NCBI GenBank assembly: GCA_016712265.1
Contig: JADJRJ010000027.1
Span: 518,697 to 582,696 of the forward strand
Origin: Gemmatimonadota bacterium
GTDB lineage: Bacteria; Gemmatimonadota; Gemmatimonadetes; Gemmatimonadales; Gemmatimonadaceae
DNA: 64,000 bases
Direction of reading: 5' to 3'
Within the stretch, counting starts at the first letter, position 1; every line of letters begins with the position of its first letter. This document shows, piece by piece, positions 32,139 through 39,437 of the stretch. The notes below the pieces were generated by a model. It did not search any database. It was not told the DNA's origin and worked only from the letters and a program-made list of their open reading frames with translations. The position numbers and the translations under genes were made by a program.

Positions 32139-33187
32139 GGTTCACCCCGCGGGCCGAGTATCGCGAGCTTCGCGCGTATGACGCGGAGCCCGCGGCGGTT
32201 GCGGTGAACCTGGCGGACAACACGCCGGCGCATGGGATGTCGCCCGGGGTGGTGGAGGCGTTGCGTGCGCTTGCTGGCGGCGATGGGCTCGACCTCACGC
32301 GGTATCCCACGACGTACTCACGTCCGCTCCGCGAGGCGATTGCCCGGTATGTAGGGGTAGCCCCCGAGGAGATCATGGTCGGGGCGGGGTCGGACGAGGT
32401 GTTGAGCTGCACCTTTCGTGCATTGGCCAGCCCGGGACAGCGCCTCGCGTACATGCACCCGACGTTCGTGATGACGCCGGTCTTTGCGCGGACCAACTCG
32501 GTGGTGCCCGTTGCTGTGCCACTCACGCCGTCGCACGACGTGGACGCGGACGCCTTGCTCGCGCAGAACGCGGAGCTCACCTATCTGTGCACGCCGAACA
32601 ACCCCACCGGGGTGCCGATCGCTCGTGAGGTGGTGGAGCGTGTGGTGCGGGAAACGCGCGGCCTGGTGATGGTGGATGAAGCGTATGCAGAGTTCGCTGG
32701 CACGAACTGGGCCGGATCAGCTCCCGGCTCGGACGGCCTGCTGGTCTACCGCACCTTCTCCAAGGCGTTCGGCCTCGCGGGGGCGCGCGTGGGTTTTGTG
32801 GTCGGTGCTCGGCAGCTCATCGCAGAACTCGAGAAGGCACGTGGTCCGTATACCGTATCGGCGCTGAGCGAACGGTTGGCCCTGGCCGCCCTCGAACGGG
32901 ACGTCGCATGGATACAGGCGCGCGTTGCCGAGACCGTTGAGATGCGCGACGAGTTTGCCGCACAGCTGCGCGAGGACGGATTCGCTCCCTTGCCGAGTGC
33001 GGCGAACTTCGTCCTGGTCCCCGTGCGTGAAGCTGCCGCGGCGCACGTGACGTTGCGCGCCCGCGGGATCCTCGTGAGGGCGTTTGCCGGGCTGCCGGGA
33101 ATCGGCGACGCGTTGCGGATCACGATCGGGAGTCGTGCGACGATGGCCTCGGTGCGGGAGGGGTTGCAGGCGTGCGCCCGTCCTTGA
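32135..33187 (+). CDS. hisC: Histidinol-phosphate aminotransferase
   Basis: 350 aa PLP fold-type I enzyme converting imidazole-acetol phosphate to histidinol phosphate. GAGSDEVLSCTFRAL, TPNNPTG, VDEAYAEFAG and the PLP-lysine segment YRTFSKAFGLAGARVGF are present. ATG overlaps the hisD stop. An in-frame extension further upstream lies inside hisD and is not used. Confidence 0.95.
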   Translation: MRFTPRAEYRELRAYDAEPAAVAVNLADNTPAHGMSPGVVEALRALAGGDGLDLTRYPTTYSRPLREAIARYVGVAPEEIMVGAGSDEVLSCTFRALASPGQRLAYMHPTFVMTPVFARTNSVVPVAVPLTPSHDVDADALLAQNAELTYLCTPNNPTGVPIAREVVERVVRETRGLVMVDEAYAEFAGTNWAGSAPGSDGLLVYRTFSKAFGLAGARVGFVVGARQLIAELEKARGPYTVSALSERLALAALERDVAWIQARVAETVEMRDEFAAQLREDGFAPLPSAANFVLVPVREAAAAHVTLRARGILVRAFAGLPGIGDALRITIGSRATMASVREGLQACARP

Positions 33188-33783
33188 GGATGCTCGACTA
33201 CGGCGTCGGGAACCTTCACTCGCTGGTGAAGGGGCTCGTGGCTGCCGGCGCCGATGTGGAGGTCGTGACCGATCCCGTGGAGGCACTGCAGGGCACGGCG
33301 ATGGTGCTGCCCGGAGTTGGAGCGTTCGAGCCCGCCGCCGAGGTGATCGCTCCCGAACGTTGGGCGATGCAGCGCGCCGTCGCGGACGGGTACCCGGTGC
33401 TCGGCATCTGCCTGGGGATGCAGCTCTTGTTCGATGCGAGCGAGGAGGGTCCGGGGTTCGGCATTGGCGCGATCCCCGGCCAGGTGGCGCGCCTTAACGC
33501 GCGCTCGGTGCCGCAGATCGGCTGGAATACGGTGGACGGAGCCGGTGAGCCACTGGTGGCCGAGAGCGGGCTGCGCGAGGCGTACTACGCCAACTCATAC
33601 GTGTGTCGGCCGCTCGACGAGTCCGTGGTCACCGCCTGGACGACGCACGAGGAGGATCGCTTTCCCGCAGTCGTGCGATACCGCAACGTGGTGGGGGCGC
33701 AGTTTCATCCGGAGAAGTCGTCAGCAGAGGGACTGCGGTTCCTTGGCCAGTGGGTGAGCTCGCTGCCGGGAGGTGGCGGGTGA
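33172..33783 (+). CDS. hisH: Imidazole glycerol phosphate synthase, glutaminase subunit
   Basis: 203 aa class-I glutamine amidotransferase. Catalytic triad: Cys in PVLGICLGMQLLF, His and Glu in AQFHPEKSS. LDYGVGNLHSLVKGL is the HisH N-terminal signature. GTG start overlaps the hisC end by 16 nt. Delivers ammonia to HisF. Followed by about 290 bp of repeats before hisA, unlike the tight junctions upstream. Confidence 0.95.
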   Translation: MRPSLRMLDYGVGNLHSLVKGLVAAGADVEVVTDPVEALQGTAMVLPGVGAFEPAAEVIAPERWAMQRAVADGYPVLGICLGMQLLFDASEEGPGFGIGAIPGQVARLNARSVPQIGWNTVDGAGEPLVAESGLREAYYANSYVCRPLDESVVTAWTTHEEDRFPAVVRYRNVVGAQFHPEKSSAEGLRFLGQWVSSLPGGGG

Positions 33784-33795
33784 CGCCAACGGATG

Positions 33796-33885
33796 CAGCA
33801 CAGCACGAGCAGCACGAGCAGTACGGGCGGCACGGGTTACACGGCCACCGACGCGCGTGCCCCCCGTGCTGCGCGTGCCTCGTTC
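33796..33885. repeat. 9-bp-periodic repeat, locus B1 (hisH-hisA gap)
   Basis: Units AGCACGAGC, AGCACGAGC, AGTACGGGC, GGCACGGGT in a row, then after about 20 bp inverted units CGCGTGCCC, CCCGTGCTG, CGCGTGCCT. Arms can fold back on each other in RNA. Confidence 0.75.
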
Positions 33886-33928
33886 TGGCAGCTGTGTCGG
33901 CGGAGCGGGGATGAACGCACCAACCGAT

Positions 33929-34040
33929 GCAGCACGAGCAGCACGAGAGGTCAGGGCAGCACGGGTTCTCACAGCGTGCTCCCCGTGCTCCCCGTGCTCC
34001 CCGTGCTGCGCGTGCCGCCCGTACTGCTCGTACCGCGCAG
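33929..34040. repeat. 9-bp-periodic repeat, locus B2 (hisH-hisA gap)
   Basis: Left arm GCAGCACGAGCAGCACGAG, later GGCAGCACGGG; right arm with three exact GCTCCCCGT units, then GCTGCGCGT, GCCGCCCGT, ACTGCTCGT. A second copy of the B1 arrangement, ending 34 bp before hisA. Confidence 0.75.
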
Positions 34041-34073
34041 TGGCAGTTGCAGTCCACTCCTCTTCCGCCACCA

Positions 34074-34787
34074 ATGATCGCCATTCCAGCCATTGACCTA
34101 CGCGGCGGCGCCTGCGTCCAGCTCGTGGGCGGCGACGCGGCAGCTGAACGCATTCGCTTGCCCGATCCCGTGCACGTCGCGCGCGAGTGGCAACAGCTCG
34201 GCTTCGCCCGCCTGCATGTCGTCGACCTCGACGCTGCCATGGGAAAGGGGAACAACGAGCGGCAGGTGCGAGCGCTGCTCGACGAGGACACCGCCGACGT
34301 CCAGGTCGGCGGCGGGCTGCGCACCAACGAGGCCGTGGAGGACATCCTCGAGGCCGGCGCGCGGTACGCCATTGTTGGCACTCGCGCATTGGAAGATCTC
34401 GACTGGCTTGCCGAGATCACGAACTTGTATCCCGGGGAGATCATCCTCGCCGCCGATGTCCGCGAGCGAAAGATCGTGACCCGTGGCTGGCAGCACACCC
34501 TGCCGCGCGACATCCTCGACCTTGTCGGCGAGATAAATAGCCTCCCATTGGCGGCCCTGCTCGTAACCGCGGTCCACAAGGAAGGGCAGATGCTGGGCGT
34601 CGACCTCCCGCTGATGGAGGATGTGGTCGAGGAGGCCGACTTTCAGGTGTATGCCGCTGGCGGCGTCGGGAGCATCGGGGACCTGTGGGCGCTGCGCGAT
34701 CGTGGCGTCCATGGGGCAGTCATCGGGATGGCCCTGTACACCCAGGCGATTGATCCGCGCACGGTCGCGGAGGAGTTTGCGGAATGA
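34074..34787 (+). CDS. hisA: ProFAR isomerase (HisA)
   Basis: 237 aa TIM barrel. IPAIDLRGGACVQL carries the first catalytic Asp, DVQVGGGLR the phosphate loop, LAADVRERKIVTRGW the second Asp. The usual T-x-I-x-R-D-G-T after strand 6 reads TAVHKEGQ, so Asp is replaced by Glu; Thr is kept. AAGGVGSIGDL is the second phosphate site. The frame is open upstream into the repeat, giving a possible 49-codon Ala/Arg-rich extension, but family start fits ATG 34074. Overlaps hisB by 4 nt. Confidence 0.92.
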   Translation: MIAIPAIDLRGGACVQLVGGDAAAERIRLPDPVHVAREWQQLGFARLHVVDLDAAMGKGNNERQVRALLDEDTADVQVGGGLRTNEAVEDILEAGARYAIVGTRALEDLDWLAEITNLYPGEIILAADVRERKIVTRGWQHTLPRDILDLVGEINSLPLAALLVTAVHKEGQMLGVDLPLMEDVVEEADFQVYAAGGVGSIGDLWALRDRGVHGAVIGMALYTQAIDPRTVAEEFAE

Positions 34788-35317
34788 GCATCGAACGCAA
34801 GACACGCGAGACGCAGGTGCGTGTGGCCCTGTCACGCACCAACTCCACGGTGCAGGTCGATACGACGGAACCCTTCCTCACGCACATGCTGGAGACCTGG
34901 GCCCGATACGCCGGCCTGGGGCTGGAGCTGCACGCACGCGGCGACCTTCGCCACCATCTCATCGAGGACGTCGCCATCACACTCGGCGCCGCCGTTCGTG
35001 AGCTGTTGCCGCCAACCGCGGCGCGGTACGGACATCGCGTGATTCCGATGGACGACGCGCTCGTGCAGGTGTCCGCCGACTTCGGCGGGCGGGTGTTCTA
35101 TGAAGGCCCACTGCCGAGCGGGATGTACGACCACTGGATGCGTTCGTTCGCCGAGCATGCGCAGTGCACGCTGCATGTGGTCGTGCAGCGCGGGAGCGAC
35201 CGGCATCATGTGGTCGAGGCTGCATTCAAGGCGCTCGGACTTGCGTTGCGTGATGCACTGGTTGAGACGGGGAGCGTCTTCTCCACGAAGGGAAGCGTAA
35301 CGTGGACCCGCGAATGA
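34784..35317 (+). CDS. hisB: Imidazoleglycerol-phosphate dehydratase (divergent, short)
   Basis: 177 aa, monofunctional dehydratase, shorter than the usual 190-200. RKTRETQVRV start, FLTHML, RGDLRHHLIED, MDDALVQVSADFGGRVF, AQCTLHVVV and RHHVVEAAFKALGLALRDAL. All expected Mn ligands (FLxHML His, HHxxE, TLH, HHxxE) are kept, but the loop before the first HH pair lacks the usual IDD and the DLSGRP motif is DFGGRV. GGAGGAG lies 8 bases before the ATG. Likely functional though divergent. Confidence 0.9.
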   Translation: MSIERKTRETQVRVALSRTNSTVQVDTTEPFLTHMLETWARYAGLGLELHARGDLRHHLIEDVAITLGAAVRELLPPTAARYGHRVIPMDDALVQVSADFGGRVFYEGPLPSGMYDHWMRSFAEHAQCTLHVVVQRGSDRHHVVEAAFKALGLALRDALVETGSVFSTKGSVTWTRE

Positions 35318-35326
35318 TCACGTATT

Positions 35327-35380
35327 GCGCGTGCCCCTCGTACCGCTCGGGCTGCCCGTGCCGCTCGTGCTTCGCTGTTG
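35327..35380. repeat. 9-bp-periodic repeat, locus C (hisB-hisF gap)
   Basis: Single-arm array: GCGCGTGCC, CCTCGTACC, GCTCGGGCT, GCCCGTGCC, GCTCGTGCT, in phase with period 9. Lies inside the 97-bp hisB-hisF gap. Confidence 0.7.
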
Positions 35381-35414
35381 CCGTTGATCTTGGTCTTGGA
35401 GGCTGGGCCTCGCT

Positions 35415-36176
35415 TTGCTGACTCGCCGCCTGATCGCCTGCCTCGACGTCAAGGATGCCCGCGTCGTGAAGGGCACGAAGTTCGTCGGTCTCCGCGACGT
35501 CGGCGATCCCGTTGAGCTGGCCACGCGTTACGAGCGCGAGGGGGCGGACGAGATCGTCTTTCTCGATATCACCGCTGCGGTCGAGGCGCGTGGAACGTTG
35601 CTCGACCTCGTGCAGCGTACGGCCGAGCACCTGTTCATCCCGCTGACTGTCGGTGGCGGAGTCCGCACGGTGCAGGACGTGGGTGATGTCCTTCGTGCGG
35701 GGGCCGACAAGGTGAGCGTGAACACGGCTGCCGTGCAGCGCCCTGGCCTCATCACGGAATGCGCCGATCGGTTTGGTGCGCAGTGTGTCGTGGCGAGCAT
35801 CGATGCGAAGCGTGAGGGTGACTCGTGGCGCGTCGTGGTGAAGGGCGGCCGTGAGGCCACCGACCTCGACGCGACTGCCTGGGCAGCTCGCTGCGCCGAG
35901 TTGGGGGCGGGGGAGATCATGCTCACCAGCATTGACCAGGATGGGGCGCGCACCGGGTACGACCTCGCGTTGACCCGCGCGGTGCGCGCCGCGGTCTCGA
36001 TCCCGGTGATTGCCTCGGGCGGAGCGGGGAGCGCTGAGCACGTGTGTGCGGCGCTGGAGGACGGTGTCGCGGATGCGGCGCTGGTCGCCGGCATCCTGCA
36101 TGACGAGGTGACGACGGTCCGTGCGCTCAAGGATGCGATGATGGCCCGCGGGATCCCCACACGGAGAGTGGCGTGA
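35415..36176 (+). CDS. hisF: Imidazole glycerol phosphate synthase, cyclase subunit
   Basis: 253 aa TIM barrel, partner of HisH. CLDVKDARVVKGTKF gives the first catalytic Asp; ASIDAKREGDSW the second; LTVGGGVRTV and ASGGAGSAEH are the phosphate loops; TSIDQDGARTGYD follows strand 6. TTG start (35415); GGAGG is 12 bases upstream, slightly long. Last his gene before the toxin-antitoxin/IS insertion. Confidence 0.95.
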   Translation: MLTRRLIACLDVKDARVVKGTKFVGLRDVGDPVELATRYEREGADEIVFLDITAAVEARGTLLDLVQRTAEHLFIPLTVGGGVRTVQDVGDVLRAGADKVSVNTAAVQRPGLITECADRFGAQCVVASIDAKREGDSWRVVVKGGREATDLDATAWAARCAELGAGEIMLTSIDQDGARTGYDLALTRAVRAAVSIPVIASGGAGSAEHVCAALEDGVADAALVAGILHDEVTTVRALKDAMMARGIPTRRVA

Positions 36177-36186
36177 GGTGACCACT

Positions 36187-36203
36187 CCGCGGGTACCCCG
36201 CGG
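36187..36203 (+). terminator. Palindrome after hisF
   Basis: CCGCGG (36187-36192) and CCGCGG (36198-36203) around a 5-base centre, followed by a second small inverted repeat TCCCT-C-AGGGA. No U-tract; possible weak terminator of the his transcript. Confidence 0.3.
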
Positions 36204-36318
36204 CAGTCCCTCAGGGAGTCTGATCCCCGATGCCAGCCATCGGCGCCCGAACGAATTGTCGGGGGTTGTGCACAAGTCCCGACAGCTCGGCTCTGGTCGG
36301 ATCGGCCTGAAGATGACG

Positions 36319-36416
36319 CAAAATGTCGGCACAGAGGTGATCTGTGCCTGCATTTTGGGTTGACAACGGCCACCTTTCCAACCAAAATGTCGGCATGGTA
36401 GCCATGCGTGCCGACA
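36319..36416 (+). promoter_or_regulatory. abiE promoter with two flanking inverted repeats
   Basis: IR1 (36319-36357): CAAAATGtcGGCACAGA and its mirror TCTGTGCCtgCATTTTG around GGTGA. IR2 (36388-36416): TGTCGGCATGG mirrored by CCATGcgTGCCGACA. Both contain AAAATGTCGGCA. Between them, TTGACA (36360-36365) and CAAAAT (36383-36388) are 17 bp apart. AbiEi antitoxins autorepress by binding two inverted repeats at their promoter, so these are the expected sites. Predicted start of transcription is at or next to ATG 36395. Confidence 0.7.
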
Positions 36417-37033
36417 AATCGGGTGGCAGAGCAGGGTCTGAAGGCCACGGTAAGCTGCTTCGCGAAGGAGGGCTCGGAGCCTTCTTCAGCCCCAGCCAGG
36501 CGGAGGATGCGGGGCTAAGCCGTGAGCGGCTGCGGACCCTCGTTCGCCACGGCTCTGTGGAGCATGTGGGGCGGGGCCTGTACCGGGTCTCAGAGTCCGA
36601 GCCTACCGAGCACTACTCGCTCGCCATGGCCTGCGCGCGGGTCCCTGATGGTATCGTCTGCCTCCTCTCGGCGCTTCGCGTGCACGGCATCGGGACCCAG
36701 GCACCTGCCGAGGTTTGGCTCGCCATCCCGCATAAGGCGCGGGTACCGCGAGTCCCGGGGCTGCGCGTGCGTTACGTGCGTTTCAGTGGGCCCGCCTGGT
36801 CACTCGACGTGCACGACACGACCTTCGAAGGCGTGCCCGCGCGCATTACGTCGCCCGCGCGTACGGTGGTGGACTGCTTCCGCTTTGAGCGGCTCGTGGG
36901 TGCAGAGGCGGCCATGGAGGCACTGCAGGACGCGCTGCGCCAGCGCAAGGTGACCATCGCCGAGCTCTCGCGCATCGAGGAGGTCCTTCCATCGCGGCGG
37001 CTCGCCGCGGCGCTCGACGTGCGATCGATATGA
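36395..37033 (+). CDS. abiEi: AbiEi-type antitoxin/transcriptional regulator (type IV TA)
   Basis: 212 aa from ATG 36395 (ATG 36404 also possible). N-terminal winged helix (about residues 20-70: GAFFSPSQAEDAGLSRERLRTLVRHGSVEHVGRGLYRV) and an AbiEi C-terminal domain with ITSPARTVVDCFRF and AAMEALQDALRQRK. Antitoxin that represses its own promoter and counters the AbiEii nucleotidyltransferase. Overlaps the toxin gene by 4 nt (ATGA). Confidence 0.85.
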   Translation: MVAMRADKSGGRAGSEGHGKLLREGGLGAFFSPSQAEDAGLSRERLRTLVRHGSVEHVGRGLYRVSESEPTEHYSLAMACARVPDGIVCLLSALRVHGIGTQAPAEVWLAIPHKARVPRVPGLRVRYVRFSGPAWSLDVHDTTFEGVPARITSPARTVVDCFRFERLVGAEAAMEALQDALRQRKVTIAELSRIEEVLPSRRLAAALDVRSI

Positions 37034-37962
37034 CGGCGGACGTCGCAGCGTCGGTGAGGGCGCGGCTGTTGAACCAGGCCAAAGCGCGCCGCGAAGAGTT
37101 CGAGCGCACGCTCTCACGGTTTGCTGGCGAACGATTCCTGTTCCGTCTCGGTGCATCCGACGCACGAGAGAGATGCATCCTGAAGGGCGCCAGCTTGCTC
37201 GCCGTGTGGATGCCGGATCCGTACCGGGCGACCCGCGACATCGACGTACTCGCGACAGGTTCGACGGACGATGAGGCGATCCGGCGCTTGCTGTCCGAGA
37301 TCTGCGCTGTGGACTGCGTCGAAGACGGTGTTCGCTTCGATCTATCCGAACTGGTTGTCGACGCGATTCGAGCAGAGGACGAATTCGTCGGCCGGCGCGC
37401 CCGCTTTCACGCTTACCTTGGTCAGGCGCGTATCGCCATGCAGGTGGACTTCGGCGTAGGTGACGCCTTGGCGGTTGAGCCGCAGCACATAGTCTACCCA
37501 ACCAACCTCACCGCACTGCCCGCTCCACGTGTACGCGCCTATCCCCGCGAACAGGCTGTGGCAGAGAAGTTTGAAGCGATGGTTGTGCTCGGCACCCGAA
37601 ACAGCCGAATGAAGGACTTCCACGATGTGTGGGCGCTCTTCGGCGCGTTCGATTTCGATGGTGCCTTGCTCCGTCGGTCGGTAGCAGCCTGCTTCGAGCG
37701 GCGGAAGACTCCGTGGGATGCGGAAATCCCAGCCGCCCTTACGCCGGCATTCTACGAGCACCCCCAGCCGGCAACGCGGTGGAAACACTACCTTGCTGCA
37801 GGTGCCGTGATCACTCCACCACCGAGGGAGTTTGCAGAGCTCGGTGAGCGGGTGCGTCAGTTCCTCGTCCCGGTGTACGGGCAGCTGGGCGTGGGCGGAG
37901 TCTTGACCCAGCGCTGGAAGAAGGGAGGACCGTGGACTGCACCGAGTACAACCGCGGAATGA
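37030..37962 (+). CDS. abiEii: AbiEii/AbiGii-type nucleotidyltransferase toxin
   Basis: 310 aa. Nucleotidyltransferase motif I is LKGASLLAVW followed by RATRDIDVLATG, the G-S-x10-D-x-D arrangement; the third acidic residue is likely within AMQVDFGVG. Motifs III/IV appear as AVAEKFEAMVVLGTRNSRMKDFHDVW. The family transfers nucleotides to target RNA acceptors (tRNA ends in characterised homologues) and gives phage abortive infection or growth arrest. It follows its antitoxin and ends 38 bp before the IS element. Confidence 0.88.
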   Translation: MTADVAASVRARLLNQAKARREEFERTLSRFAGERFLFRLGASDARERCILKGASLLAVWMPDPYRATRDIDVLATGSTDDEAIRRLLSEICAVDCVEDGVRFDLSELVVDAIRAEDEFVGRRARFHAYLGQARIAMQVDFGVGDALAVEPQHIVYPTNLTALPAPRVRAYPREQAVAEKFEAMVVLGTRNSRMKDFHDVWALFGAFDFDGALLRRSVAACFERRKTPWDAEIPAALTPAFYEHPQPATRWKHYLAAGAVITPPPREFAELGERVRQFLVPVYGQLGVGGVLTQRWKKGGPWTAPSTTAE

Positions 37963-37999
37963 GGCGACCATATTCCAGCCACGGGTCCGCTGTCCTGCC

Positions 38000-39385
38000 T
38001 CAGTTGAAATGTGACTCCCCGACCGCTCCATTCTATGGAGCCAGGAGGAGTCCATGAGCAAAGGGAAACGCCGCCAGTTCACGGCCGATGACAAGGCCAC
38101 CATCCTGCGACGGCACTTGGCCTACAAGGTCCCGGTGTCGGACCTCTGCGACGAGTACCGCATTCAGCCGAGCCTGTTCTACCTGTGGCAGCGTCAGCTG
38201 ATGGAGCACCTGAGCGCGGCGCTCGAGGATCGCCGGACCCGCCGCGTGGAGACGACCGACGTCGCGACCCGGCAGCGGACCATTGACCGGCTCGAAGCGC
38301 AGTTGCAGAAGAAGGACGCCACTATCGCCTTCGTGTCGGAGGAGCATCTCGCCTTGAAAAAAGCTTGGGGAGAGCTGAAAGCGCGATGGGTGCCTCCCGA
38401 TTTGCGCGACGAGGTGGTGGACTTCGTGCAGGGCTTCTGCCGCCGCACGGAGCGTTCCACGGCGTGGGTACTGCGGCAGCTGGCGATTCCGCCGGCGCAG
38501 TTGTACCGCTGGGCCCAGCGCTACGGCACGGTCCATCGGCCCCACGGCACGATCCCCCGGGACCACTGGCTCACCGCGGGGGAGCGCGCGGCGATCCTGA
38601 CGTTCTTCGACGCGCACCCGCTCGAGGGCTATCGCCGGCTGTCCTTCATGATGCTCGACGCCCAGGTGGTGGCCGCCAGTCCGGCTACGGTCTACCGAAT
38701 GCTCAAGCAGGCGGGGCGCCTGGATCGGTTTCAGGGCAAGCCCTCGACCAAGGGCACGGGCTTCGTGCAGCCGCTGCACGCGCACGACCACTGGCATGTC
38801 GACGTGACGTACGTGAATCTCGCGGGGACGTTCTACTATCTCTGCGCGGTGCTCGATGGCTACACCCGGTTCCTGGTGCACTGGGAGCTGCGGCCGCAGA
38901 TGACGGCGGCCGATGTGGAGATCATCGTGCAGCGGGGCCGCGAGCGGTATCCGGCCGCCCGTCCCCGGATCATCTCGGACAATGGGCCGCAGTTCATCGC
39001 CCGAGACTTCAAAGAGTTTGTGCGGCTGTCGGGGATGACGCACGTGCGGACCTCGCCGTACTATCCCCAATCGAACGGCAAACTGGAACGCTGGAACCAG
39101 ACCCTCAAGGTGACCACGATCCGCCCGAAGGCTCCGGCGACGCTCGCCGAAGCCCAGCGCGTGATCGCCGACTTCGTGACGCACTACAACCACGTCCGCC
39201 TGCACAGCGCCCTTGGCTACGTCACGCCGGCCGACACGCTGGCGGGACGGGAGCAGGCCATTTGGGATGCCCGCGACCGCACGTTCGAAGCGGCGCGGGA
39301 GCAACGTCGCCTCGCCCGCCGCACCGTCGCACCCGCACCCGCCGTACTCCATTAACTGATCACCCCCGAGTCACATTTCCGCTGA
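38000..39385 (+). mobile_element. IS3-like insertion sequence
   Basis: About 1386 bp bounded by imperfect 22-bp terminal inverted repeats: left TCAGTTGAAATGTGACTC at 38000, right (reverse complement) TCAGCGGAAATGTGACTC ending at 39385. A single transposase gene fills it. No target duplication is obvious: left flank ends CCTGCC, right flank begins ACCAAG. It sits between abiEii and hisN. Confidence 0.85.
38054..39355 (+). CDS. IS3-like transposase, OrfA and OrfB in one frame
   Basis: 433 aa. N-terminal HTH of the IS3 OrfA type (KRRQFTADDKATILRRHLAY, EYRIQPSLFYLWQRQ), a short leucine-zipper-like coiled coil (about 65-105), then an rve integrase core. Catalytic triad: Asp in HVDVTYVNLAG, Asp in RIISDNGPQFIA, Glu in GKLERWNQTLK. 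In typical IS3 elements OrfA and OrfB are joined by programmed -1 frameshifting; here they are one continuous frame. Intact, so possibly active. Confidence 0.9.
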   Translation: MSKGKRRQFTADDKATILRRHLAYKVPVSDLCDEYRIQPSLFYLWQRQLMEHLSAALEDRRTRRVETTDVATRQRTIDRLEAQLQKKDATIAFVSEEHLALKKAWGELKARWVPPDLRDEVVDFVQGFCRRTERSTAWVLRQLAIPPAQLYRWAQRYGTVHRPHGTIPRDHWLTAGERAAILTFFDAHPLEGYRRLSFMMLDAQVVAASPATVYRMLKQAGRLDRFQGKPSTKGTGFVQPLHAHDHWHVDVTYVNLAGTFYYLCAVLDGYTRFLVHWELRPQMTAADVEIIVQRGRERYPAARPRIISDNGPQFIARDFKEFVRLSGMTHVRTSPYYPQSNGKLERWNQTLKVTTIRPKAPATLAEAQRVIADFVTHYNHVRLHSALGYVTPADTLAGREQAIWDARDRTFEAAREQRRLARRTVAPAPAVLH

Positions 39386-39437
39386 ACCAAGACACCGCTG
39401 CGAAAGCAGCAGGGTGCGGGCCTAAACGGAGCGTGGC

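Noticed and set aside
33790..34060. CRISPR-like array
   Set aside because: The repeat period is 9 bp, units are degenerate and there are no spacers or cas genes.
33629..34579. 316-aa minus-strand frame with Cys/Ala/Arg-rich repeats
   Set aside because: It is the 9-bp repeat read in the antisense direction; composition follows the repeat.
38033..39352. 439-aa minus-strand open frame
   Set aside because: Mirror of the transposase gene; high GC in third positions produces the long antisense frame.
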